NCBI RefSeq assembly: GCF_040822065.1
Contig: NZ_CP162005.1
Location: 4,960,001-5,024,000 of the forward strand
From: Pedobacter sp. WC2423
Lineage (GTDB): Bacteria > Bacteroidota > Bacteroidia > Sphingobacteriales > Sphingobacteriaceae
Length of the DNA: 64,000 nt
Direction of reading: 5' to 3'
Part shown: positions 26,019 to 33,693 of the stretch, piece by piece
Layout of the letters: every line of letters starts with the position of its first letter
Numbering within the stretch: position 1 is the stretch's first letter
Made by a program: the position numbers and the translations under genes
The notes under the pieces: model-generated
Told to the model about the DNA's origin: nothing
Database searches by the model: none
Seen by the model: the letters and a program-made list of their open reading frames with translations, nothing else

Positions 26019-27542
26019 ATGAAAAAACAAACAAAAATGGCCTGTTTAGTTCTGGCCTTCGCAGCTATTCTCGCTGGTTGTAAAAAACAAAGTAATCTTC
26101 AGAATCAGGTTTCTGATCAGAATATTACCAATGAACTGAATCAGTTTAAGAATTTGAATATCCCTCAGACTGCTAAATCCAGTTCTGCACATGCTGCAAA
26201 AACGAATGCTGTTTCATCCGCTGTAGCTGGATGTGCACCTGTTTTGCATAGTCAGTCTGCAGAGTTTGACAAATTATCTGTTTTAGATCCTTCTACAGAT
26301 ATTATGTATGTTGGTTCTCTGCTGGATGGACAAAGTATTCAGGAAGGCACTTATAAACCCGTATTTCTACCTTCAGATTATGTCCGCAAACCAGTTACCT
26401 ATTCAGTATCTATTCAGGGCTCGAACCAGGCCATAAGCAAAACTATCTCTCCGGATCTTGCAAGCTTCAGAAATTCGATGCAGGAAATTATGAGTGCAAA
26501 CATTGTCGGTCAGCAACCTGCAAATTTCACCTTTGAATTAGAGCAGGCACGTTCTAAAAGAGAAATAGAAATGAAAATAAAAGCCAATTTAAAGTTTAGT
26601 ACCTTTTTTAGTTCTGTCGGAAATTATGATGAAAGCCAGACAAGAACAAAAAACTATTTTTTGTTAAAAATATATCAGAAATTTTTCTCTGCAGACATCA
26701 ACATCCCTGCTGATGGTAATTTATTCAATAAACCAGCTGATTATCCGGGTAATATTGCCCCGGTCTATATTTCTACTATTGATTATGGAAGAAGTGCCTA
26801 TTTGCTTATTGAAAGTTCATATGATTCAGCACGTGTTTACAAATCTCTTGAAGCCTCATTTGGTTTCTGGAAAATTGGCGGTGGTGCAACAGTAACTAAA
26901 GAGCAAAAAGAAGTGATGGATAATATGAAGATCAGTGGGACAGTAATTGGCGGGTCTTCTACTGATGCAGTAAAAACGATAGCTGGTATGCAGGCTTTCC
27001 ATGACTACGTAGTGAACAGTGGTAATATGGGGCCAGATTCAAGAGGTGAGGTTATTGCTTACAAACTTCGTAATGCAAAAGATCATGGTATTTATAAAAC
27101 ACTGATCAACGGGGATTATTATACTTCAGACTGCAATATAGTTGCACTGTACCGATATTTTCAATCATCGAATGCAGATCATTATTATACGACCACACCA
27201 AATGAGAATCCGCGGGATTACATTTACGAAGGAGTAGCGGCTTATGTTTATAGTGAGCAGGTTGCGGGTACAGTACCATTATATCGTTATTACAAGGGTG
27301 GACGGGACGTAGATCACTATTATACAACTACGCCAAATGAAAACCCAGGGGGATATATGTATGAAGGAATACAAGCTTATGTTTATAAGTACCAGGCCCC
27401 GGGTACAGTACCATTATATCGATACTATCAGGGTGGAAAGGATGCAAATCACTACTATACGACCACGCCAAATGAAAACCCAAGGGGTTACCTCTATGAA
27501 GGAATAGAAGCTTATGTTTACAGAACAAAACCGCAATTATAA
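26019..27542 (+). CDS. CDC-like lipoprotein with three C-terminal DUF5648-like repeats
   Basis: 507 residues. The lipobox Cys21 is followed by Lys-Lys and a Ser/Ala/Asn-rich linker to about 70. The CDC-like core runs from about 85 to 365. It has a MYVGSLLDG segment (96-104) equivalent to the CDC (Y/F)PGAL strand, a KPVTYSVSI strand, and VYISTIDYGRSAYLLIESS around 249-267, close to the CDC signature. The CDC domain 4 and undecapeptide are replaced by three tandem repeats at about 377-414, 421-459 and 466-502. Each reads LYRY..., DHYYTTTPNENP, GY.YEG and AYVY, as in DUF5648 (hydrophobic/aromatic surface repeats). The repeats may take over target binding, which is inference. Single gene, ended by the terminator at 27614-27645. 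Confidence 0.8.
   Translation: MKKQTKMACLVLAFAAILAGCKKQSNLQNQVSDQNITNELNQFKNLNIPQTAKSSSAHAAKTNAVSSAVAGCAPVLHSQSAEFDKLSVLDPSTDIMYVGSLLDGQSIQEGTYKPVFLPSDYVRKPVTYSVSIQGSNQAISKTISPDLASFRNSMQEIMSANIVGQQPANFTFELEQARSKREIEMKIKANLKFSTFFSSVGNYDESQTRTKNYFLLKIYQKFFSADINIPADGNLFNKPADYPGNIAPVYISTIDYGRSAYLLIESSYDSARVYKSLEASFGFWKIGGGATVTKEQKEVMDNMKISGTVIGGSSTDAVKTIAGMQAFHDYVVNSGNMGPDSRGEVIAYKLRNAKDHGIYKTLINGDYYTSDCNIVALYRYFQSSNADHYYTTTPNENPRDYIYEGVAAYVYSEQVAGTVPLYRYYKGGRDVDHYYTTTPNENPGGYMYEGIQAYVYKYQAPGTVPLYRYYQGGKDANHYYTTTPNENPRGYLYEGIEAYVYRTKPQL
27147..27524 (+). repeat. Three near-identical coding direct repeats (~135 bp period)
   Basis: Units begin near 27147, 27279 and 27414 and encode the DUF5648-like repeats. 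Long stretches are almost identical in DNA as well as protein (for example the codons for TTTPNENP and EGIQAYVY), which would allow copy-number change by recombination. Confidence 0.9.
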
Positions 27543-27613
27543 TCAGTAAATAAGGCTAATTGTCTGAAAATTATAAAAAACAGAATACAAACTTATTCCT
27601 AAAGAAATATGGC

Positions 27614-27645
27614 AGGCCAGAAGATAACATTCTTCTGGCCTTTTT
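27614..27645 (+). terminator. Intrinsic terminator after the CDC-like/DUF5648 gene
   Basis: 10-bp perfect stem (27614-27623 with 27632-27641), 8-nt loop, then a T tract. It lies 72 bp after the stop codon and argues against a coding role for the short frames that overlap it. Confidence 0.9.
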
Positions 27646-27765
27646 CAGCAATGATCCAAAGGTGCCAGCAAACAGATGTCCGCAGAATAAACGAAAGACC
27701 GTCTCTAAAACGACAATCCTTTCTTATAGCCATTATGTATGTTTTTTACATTTTACCTGTGTGGA

Positions 27766-27875
27766 ATCTGGGAAAAATAAAGTCATGCTAATGTGAAGAG
27801 CCTAAATTTTCTTTGCCCTCTTCGGGCCTAAGGAATTTCCAGCTCGAACATAGCATGTCTTTATTTTTCCCAGAT
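27766..27875. repeat. Long hairpin: 25-bp stem with one mismatch, 60-nt structured loop
   Basis: 27766-27790 pairs with 27851-27875 except at one position. The 60-nt loop has further complementarity (GAAGAG near 27795 with CTCTTC near 27819). It has no simple T tract at the 3' end and lies between a terminator and the purF promoter, so it may be a structured RNA or a small mobile repeat rather than a terminator. The loop/stem junction carries CGAACATAG, also found in the hairpin at 45473-45558. Nothing else is seen in the 27543-27981 gap. Confidence 0.75.
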
Positions 27876-27954
27876 CCTTTACATAACCCCTAAAAACATA
27901 CATTTCGCTGATGAAAGAATGTATTTTTAGCTAGGTTCTGATTTTTATTAAAGG

Positions 27955-27962
27955 TAAATTTG
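27955..27962 (+). promoter_or_regulatory. -7 promoter element (TAAATTTG) for purF
   Basis: Exact TAnnTTTG match 19 bp before the purF ATG. No clear -33 TTTG at standard spacing. Confidence 0.5.
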
Positions 27963-27981
27963 CGGCTCAAACCACAAACAA

Positions 27982-29883
27982 ATGAGTGACCAGATAAAAC
28001 ACGAGTGCGGAATTGCTTTTATCCGTCTTTTAAAACCTCTCTCATTCTACCAGGAAAAGTATGGTACAGCCCTTTACGGACTGAACAAACTATACCTTTT
28101 GATGGAGAAACAACACAACAGAGGGCAGGACGGCGCAGGAATTGCAACAATCAAATTAGATGTAAAACCAGGTCACCGGTACATCAGCCGTTACAGGTCG
28201 ATGGCACAGAATGCCGTTGCAGATATCTTCGGATATGTACAGGGTAAATTTGCAGACATTCAAAATGAGACACCAGAACTCATGCAGGATGCAGAATGGC
28301 TGAAACAAAATGTGAGTTTTATAGGAGAGGTATTGTTAGGACACCTTCGCTACGGAACACACGGTCAGAACAGTATAGAGAACTGTCACCCCTTCCTTCG
28401 TCAGAACAACTGGATGACTCGTAACCTCGTTATTGCAGGTAACTTCAACATGACTAACGTTGATGAATTATTAGAGCAATTATACGAACTCGGACAACAT
28501 CCGAAAGAACAAGCTGATACCGTTACGGTATTGGAAAAAATCGGTCACTTCCTTGACGATGAGAATCAGGAACTTTTTGATACTTATAAAAAAGAAGGAC
28601 TATCAAACGTAGAGATTACTGCTAAAATCTCTCAAAACCTGAACATTGCGAATATCCTTACCCGTTCAGCTAAAAACTGGGATGGCGGATATGCTATATC
28701 AGGAATTGTAGGAAACGGAGACGCATTTATTCTGCGTGACCCATCAGGAATCCGTCCGGCGTACTTTTACCAGGATGATGAAATTGTTGTGGCAGCATCA
28801 GAGCGTCCGGCAATTCAAACGGCATTTAACGTAGGCATCAACAGCGTTCAGGAAATTAAACCAGGACATGCGCTGATCGTTAAAAAAGACGGTACAGTAA
28901 CACAGGAAATCTTCAGAGAACCACAGGAAAAAAGAGCATGTTCATTCGAACGTATCTATTTCTCCCGCGGAAGTGACGCAGATATCTATAAAGAAAGAAA
29001 ACAATTAGGAAGACTACTGATTGACCAGATCCTGAATGCAGTAAACTCAGATTTGAAAAATACAGTTTTCTCTTTTATTCCAAATACTGCTGAAATCTCA
29101 TTCTACGGTTTGGTAGAAGGAGTACATAAGCACATCAAGAAAATCCAGAAAGAGACACTTATTGAGCGTAAAGAAAGCCTGACAGACGCTGAACTTGATG
29201 AGCTGCTATCTATGGCTCCACGTGTAGAGAAGCTTGCGATCAAAGACGTTAAACTGCGTACTTTCATTACCGCTGATGCTGACCGTAAAGAAATGGTAGC
29301 ACACGTTTATGATACCACTTATGGTGTGATCAAAAATGATGTAGATACACTGGTTGCAGTAGATGACTCTATCGTAAGAGGAACTACGCTGAAACAAAGT
29401 ATTATTAAGATTATCGACAGGTTACACCCTAAGAAAATCATTATTGTTTCTTCAGCACCGCAGATCCGTTACCCTGACTGTTACGGAATTGACATGTCGA
29501 AATTAGGTCAGTTCGTAGCCTTTGAAGCAGCTATACAGTTGTTAAAAGAACGCGGATTAGAACATATTATTGAAGAAGTATATCAAAAATGTAAAGCTTC
29601 CCTATTATTACCAAAAGAAGAAATTGTAAACCATGTAAAAGACATCTACAGACCTTTCAAACAGGAAGAGATCTCTGCACAGATTACAAAAATCATTACC
29701 CCTGCCGATACAGTAGCACAAGTAGAAGTAATTTACCAGACACTGGATAATTTACATATTGCTTGTCCTAATCATACAGGTGACTGGTATTTTTCAGGTA
29801 ACTACCCAACACCAGGTGGAAACAAAGTCGTTAACAAGGCTTTTGTGAACTGGAAAGAAGGAAGTAACCAGAGAGCTTACTAA
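27982..29883 (+). CDS. purF: Amidophosphoribosyltransferase (PurF-type), long form
   Basis: First step of purine synthesis: transfers glutamine amide nitrogen to PRPP. The class II glutaminase nucleophile is Cys9 in HECGIAF, so a short propeptide must be removed, as in Bacillus-type PurF. The glutaminase domain fills about 9-290 and includes the GHLRYGTHG and NGDAFILRDPSGIRP segments. The PRTase domain carries the PRPP loop VAVDDSIVRGTT near 457. At 633 residues it is about 130 longer than classical PurF, with extra sequence in the middle and the C-terminus. Some Bacteroidota carry this long type, possibly beside a classical copy, so its exact role in purine synthesis is probable rather than certain. 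Confidence 0.88.
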   Translation: MSDQIKHECGIAFIRLLKPLSFYQEKYGTALYGLNKLYLLMEKQHNRGQDGAGIATIKLDVKPGHRYISRYRSMAQNAVADIFGYVQGKFADIQNETPELMQDAEWLKQNVSFIGEVLLGHLRYGTHGQNSIENCHPFLRQNNWMTRNLVIAGNFNMTNVDELLEQLYELGQHPKEQADTVTVLEKIGHFLDDENQELFDTYKKEGLSNVEITAKISQNLNIANILTRSAKNWDGGYAISGIVGNGDAFILRDPSGIRPAYFYQDDEIVVAASERPAIQTAFNVGINSVQEIKPGHALIVKKDGTVTQEIFREPQEKRACSFERIYFSRGSDADIYKERKQLGRLLIDQILNAVNSDLKNTVFSFIPNTAEISFYGLVEGVHKHIKKIQKETLIERKESLTDAELDELLSMAPRVEKLAIKDVKLRTFITADADRKEMVAHVYDTTYGVIKNDVDTLVAVDDSIVRGTTLKQSIIKIIDRLHPKKIIIVSSAPQIRYPDCYGIDMSKLGQFVAFEAAIQLLKERGLEHIIEEVYQKCKASLLLPKEEIVNHVKDIYRPFKQEEISAQITKIITPADTVAQVEVIYQTLDNLHIACPNHTGDWYFSGNYPTPGGNKVVNKAFVNWKEGSNQRAY

Positions 29884-29898
29884 ATAAATATAGTTCAT

Positions 29899-29936
29899 AA
29901 AAAACCGGTTCTGTTTCAGTACCGGTTTTTTTGTTC
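29899..29936 (+). terminator. Intrinsic terminator after purF
   Basis: 11-bp stem (29899-29909 with 29921-29931), 11-nt loop, and T tract. A-rich on the other side, so it may also serve the converging gene at 29959. Confidence 0.9.
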
Positions 29937-29958
29937 ATAAATAATTAATTAAAAGTGA

Positions 29959-30540
29959 TTAGCTAACATATATTGTTGGATCCCATTGATAATATCCATA
30001 AAGCTTCTGTGTTTCCCCGTCTTCAGCTAAAGTATAAAGAGCAAATTGAATTATATAAGATTCAGTTCCCTGTTTTTGTACTGTAGAGTTATAAGAATAG
30101 AAGGTTATACTTGTTGTTGTAGTATTAAAGCTATTAGAGGAATCTACAACAGGTACTACAGCGTAAGCTCTGGTTACCATATCATAATGGAAGGGGTTGA
30201 ATACATTGCCTTTAGGGCCCGAGTTTGCGGGAATGATACCATAGATAATTATAGCATCATCTGAATTGTTATAAGCAGATACGCCCCTGAAGGAAATTCT
30301 GTCATTAGGTTTGGCGTTAAAAGTAATATCTGCTGTCCCTTGTTTGGTGATGTTATTGGCGCCTGCAGCTACCACATATTCTGAATGATGATCGATGGCA
30401 TACGGATTGCCTTTGTCCTGGTCCTTAATACCATGGATACTGGCGTAATTTGCTTTTATATAATCGGTATCGATTACAACAAGAATGTCAATAATTTTTC
30501 CTGTAGAGTCTGATTCTTCTGGATTCCCTTTTGTTGTCAT
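29959..30540 (-). CDS. AidA/PixA-family (inclusion body) protein
   Basis: 193 residues, no signal peptide. It begins with a short polar stretch and then IIDILVVIDTDYIKANY, the typical entry of the PixA/AidA family, followed by NPYAIDHHSEYVV and a C-terminal YYQWDPTIYV motif. Family members form inclusion bodies in Xenorhabdus (PixA) or are quorum-regulated in Burkholderia (AidA). The biochemical role is unknown. The gene stands alone, converging on purF. Confidence 0.85.
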   Translation of the reverse strand: MTTKGNPEESDSTGKIIDILVVIDTDYIKANYASIHGIKDQDKGNPYAIDHHSEYVVAAGANNITKQGTADITFNAKPNDRISFRGVSAYNNSDDAIIIYGIIPANSGPKGNVFNPFHYDMVTRAYAVVPVVDSSNSFNTTTTSITFYSYNSTVQKQGTESYIIQFALYTLAEDGETQKLYGYYQWDPTIYVS

Positions 30541-30778
30541 AGTAAATAGTTATTAAATAATGTAGCCTACTTTGTATGGTTTTCGGCTTTCCCAGTCTTT
30601 TGTAGCTGTGCTTCCAAATGACAATGTAAAGGAAGAAAGAATGAGATAGATAATAAAGAGTGTAAATACTGTCTTTCAGGATTAAGTATATTTACGTTTA
30701 AAACTATATTTTTCGGGAAAATAAATCTTACAGAGGATTTAGAGCCTGAAGGAGTAGGGTGAAATTAGCTTTTTATGA

Positions 30779-31405
30779 TTAGCTGTAATATTTGATTGCT
30801 ACTTCGATAAACAACCTGATTGCGAAAATAATGATCACTGCACCCGCAATCCGGTTCAGGATCTTGATGTTTTTTTCCTTGATCCGGTATCTTAATTTGG
30901 CAGCGTAATAGGTTTTGATAAAATCGACGAAGAGTTGGGTACACATGGCAACCACGAAGAATACTACTTTTTCTGCCATTTCATAATGCAACTGGCCAGA
31001 TACAATACCGCCTACCATAATCCAGAACATTAGTGTGGTTGGTGACAGCAGGCACATTAAGAATCCTTTGATGATATATCCGCGCTTGCGCACCTTCACA
31101 ATTTCAGAAGTCTCATAATTGACCGTGACCTTATTGATCAGGTAATACAGACCAACTCCCAAAAGGAAAAGACCCCCGATGATGCCGATGTATTGATTAT
31201 AATCTGCATTATAATCCACAAACTGCGAACTGAAGATCGTTAGACTAATAAATATAATGTCACTTAGAATCACTCCGATGGCCAAAGAAAAACCAGCTTT
31301 AAAGCCTTTTTCAATGCTGGTTTTGATCATGGAAAAGAAGACCGGGCCCGTTAAAAACGAAAACAAAATACCCGCACCAATCCCCTGTAATATTGCTTCA
31401 ATCAT
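30779..31405 (-). CDS. LysE-family translocator
   Basis: 208-residue inner-membrane exporter with six predicted helices. The GAGILFSFLTGPVFFSMIKTSIEKG opening contains the family's helix-1 pattern, with Gly-Pro followed by a charged loop. Probably exports amino acids or related metabolites; the substrate cannot be told. Divergent from the sugar transporter at 31621. Confidence 0.88.
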   Translation of the reverse strand: MIEAILQGIGAGILFSFLTGPVFFSMIKTSIEKGFKAGFSLAIGVILSDIIFISLTIFSSQFVDYNADYNQYIGIIGGLFLLGVGLYYLINKVTVNYETSEIVKVRKRGYIIKGFLMCLLSPTTLMFWIMVGGIVSGQLHYEMAEKVVFFVVAMCTQLFVDFIKTYYAAKLRYRIKEKNIKILNRIAGAVIIIFAIRLFIEVAIKYYS

Positions 31406-31478
31406 TCAACTCACATATATTTGGCGCTAATATCTGATTTTAAAGTATAATACCGCCTATTTTTTTTGCTTCATTTAT

Positions 31479-31493
31479 TGTATACACTATACA
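31479..31493. promoter_or_regulatory. Operator-like palindrome between divergent transporters
   Basis: TGTATA-CAC-TATACA, a perfect 6-bp-arm palindrome within a longer imperfect one, placed 74 bp from the LysE start and 128 bp from the MFS start. It has the form of a GntR- or LacI-type site. No regulator gene is nearby. Confidence 0.35.
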
Positions 31494-31620
31494 CAATATT
31501 TTAATTATGTTTATGGCTTGTATTATCGACACTAAGTATTGATAATATCCTGACTATAATTATTTGGAACAATCATAAGCATGAGATAGTTTCAAACAAC
31601 CAAAAAAACTTGCATAATCA

Positions 31621-33228
31621 ATGGAAAACCAAAAACAACAAAACTATGGAACGGCGTTGTATTCGATCATCACCGTGTTCTTTTTCTGGGGCTTCGTGGC
31701 CGCATCGAATGGCATTTTTATACCTTTCTGTAAGTCGCATTTTAACCTTACACAATTTGAATCTCAACTGATTGACTTTACGTTCTATGGCGGGTATTTT
31801 ATTGGTTCACTGATTTTATACTTTGCTTCTCAAGCAAGTAAAGTTGATATTCTTAACAAAATAGGCTACAAGAAAGGGATTATCCTTGGTTTGATTGTTT
31901 CTGCCGGTGGCGCCCTGTTAATGGTTCCTGCTGTACATTCCGGATCATTCTTCTTCATTTTAATTGCCTTTTTTGTTATTGCAATAGGTTTCTCTTTGCA
32001 GCAAACAGCAGCGCAGCCATTTGTAGTAGCCCTGGGTGCACCAGAAAGCGGTACACACCGGTTGAACCTTGCTGGTGGAGTAAATAACTTTGGCGGATTG
32101 ATGGGGCCTGTTATTGTGAGTCTGGTACTGTTTGGTTCTGCAAGTGATGCAGTAGCTAAAACCGTAGAGATTTCTTCAATTACTACTTTATACTATGCTC
32201 TTTCAGGGTTATTCTTATTAGTTGCTGGTTTTTATGCCATGACTAAATTACCGGAAGTAACCAGTAAAGAAACGATGGAAGCCAGTCCAAAATCAAACGG
32301 TCCTCTTTTAGTAATTATCGTTGGCTTTTTGATGGTACTTGCGGCTAAGCCATTAGCTGGTTTAACGAATATGTCAGAAGCAAACTTCGTTTACTCGTCG
32401 CTGGCTATTATTATCGGAGCATTAATCTTTGTACTGCTTAAAAAGAAAGAGAATGGAAATCAATGGGGTGCCATGCAATATCCTCAGCTGATTATGGGAA
32501 TGATCGCAATCTTTACTTATGTAGGGGTTGAAGTGACGATTCAAAGTAATTTAGGTGCTTTACTTCACCTGAAAGAGTTTGGTGGTTTCCCGGAGTCTGC
32601 GATCAAACCTTATATCGCTTTATATTGGGGAAGTATGATGATTGGCCGGTGGACAGGCGCTGTAAGTGCTTTTGATCTATCGAAGGTTACCAAGAATATA
32701 TTAACTGTTGTAGTACCTTTTGTAGCTTTTGGCGTGATTCTTTTAGTGAACCACTTCACAGGTACAGATGTAGGTAACTTATATATCTATGGCCTGTGTG
32801 TAGCGGTATTGATTGCCGGATTTTTCCTTGGTCAGGAGAAACCAGCTAAAACACTGGCTATTTTTGCCACTTTAGGCGTAATTTGTATGCTGGTTGGTTT
32901 AATGACTACGGGCGAGGTGGCAACACTTGCGTTTATCAGTGGTGGTTTGTGCTGTTCAATTATGTGGCCATCAATCTTTGCCTTATCAATTACAGGATTA
33001 GGTAAATATACAAGTCAGGGTTCATCATTCCTGATCATGATGATTTTGGGTGGGGCTATTTTACCACCGGTACAGGGACAATTAGCCGATACGCATGGTA
33101 TCCACGGTTCTTATATTATCCCGTTGTTTGGATTTGTTTACCTGATATTCTTTGCCTGGAAAGTGAGTTCGGTATTGAAAAGACAAGGAATTGATGTAGA
33201 ACATATCGAAGCAGAAGGAGGTCACTAA
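31621..33228 (+). CDS. Sugar MFS transporter (FucP/glucose-galactose type)
   Basis: 535-residue inner-membrane proton symporter of the FHS branch of the MFS. It has the opening FFFWGFVAASNGIFIPF, the FTFYGGYFIGS segment of helix 2 and a LQQTAAQPFVVALG segment in helix 4, all typical of FucP/GluP proteins. About 13-14 helices are predicted, one or two more than the classical twelve, with the extra segments around residues 220-275. Sugar specificity cannot be told. The dCMP deaminase gene follows 4 bp later, so it may be cotranscribed. Confidence 0.92.
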   Translation: MENQKQQNYGTALYSIITVFFFWGFVAASNGIFIPFCKSHFNLTQFESQLIDFTFYGGYFIGSLILYFASQASKVDILNKIGYKKGIILGLIVSAGGALLMVPAVHSGSFFFILIAFFVIAIGFSLQQTAAQPFVVALGAPESGTHRLNLAGGVNNFGGLMGPVIVSLVLFGSASDAVAKTVEISSITTLYYALSGLFLLVAGFYAMTKLPEVTSKETMEASPKSNGPLLVIIVGFLMVLAAKPLAGLTNMSEANFVYSSLAIIIGALIFVLLKKKENGNQWGAMQYPQLIMGMIAIFTYVGVEVTIQSNLGALLHLKEFGGFPESAIKPYIALYWGSMMIGRWTGAVSAFDLSKVTKNILTVVVPFVAFGVILLVNHFTGTDVGNLYIYGLCVAVLIAGFFLGQEKPAKTLAIFATLGVICMLVGLMTTGEVATLAFISGGLCCSIMWPSIFALSITGLGKYTSQGSSFLIMMILGGAILPPVQGQLADTHGIHGSYIIPLFGFVYLIFFAWKVSSVLKRQGIDVEHIEAEGGH

Positions 33229-33232
33229 TTTT

Positions 33233-33685
33233 ATGACAGTTAAACCTGGTTTTAATGATATTTATATGAATCTGGCGGTAGATCTTGCCGCCAGATCTCA
33301 TTGTGTAAGGGCACAGGTAGGTGCTGTATTGACAAAAGATACCCGCATCATTTCTATCGGGTATAACGGGCCGCCATCGGGTACACATAATTGTGATGAG
33401 GAATGGCCGGATACGGGCTGCGAAAAAGATTCCAGAGGGAGTTGTTCGCTGGCCTTGCATGCAGAAGAAAATGCGATTTTATATGCTTCCAGAAACGGAT
33501 CAAGGATTGAAGGAGCAACCTTATATACAACGCTTTCTCCTTGTATTGCCTGTGCACGATTAATCCTTTCGTCAGGGATAAAAGTTGTTTATTTTAAAGA
33601 CTCTTATGCAGCTTATAAAGGGCTGACTAGTGATGAGGGTGTGGATTTCTTAAAAAGATTCGGTGTTGAAGTGAATAAATACTAA
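33233..33685 (+). CDS. Deoxycytidylate (dCMP) deaminase family protein
   Basis: Zinc-dependent deaminase, 150 residues. Zinc ligands: His76 in the HAEENA motif (with catalytic Glu78) and Cys104/Cys107 in PCIAC. The extra Cys/His-rich segment THNCDEEWPDTGCEKDSRGSC before the active site is typical of ComEB/dCMP deaminases with a second metal site. Supplies dUMP for dTTP synthesis. Its stop overlaps a TAACTTTG word before guaA. Confidence 0.93.
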   Translation: MTVKPGFNDIYMNLAVDLAARSHCVRAQVGAVLTKDTRIISIGYNGPPSGTHNCDEEWPDTGCEKDSRGSCSLALHAEENAILYASRNGSRIEGATLYTTLSPCIACARLILSSGIKVVYFKDSYAAYKGLTSDEGVDFLKRFGVEVNKY

Positions 33686-33693
33686 CTTTGACC

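Noticed and set aside
27560..27796. 78-residue open frame after the CDC-like/DUF5648 gene
   Set aside because: It runs through a strong terminator and the left arm of a long hairpin, has no start signal and no family features.
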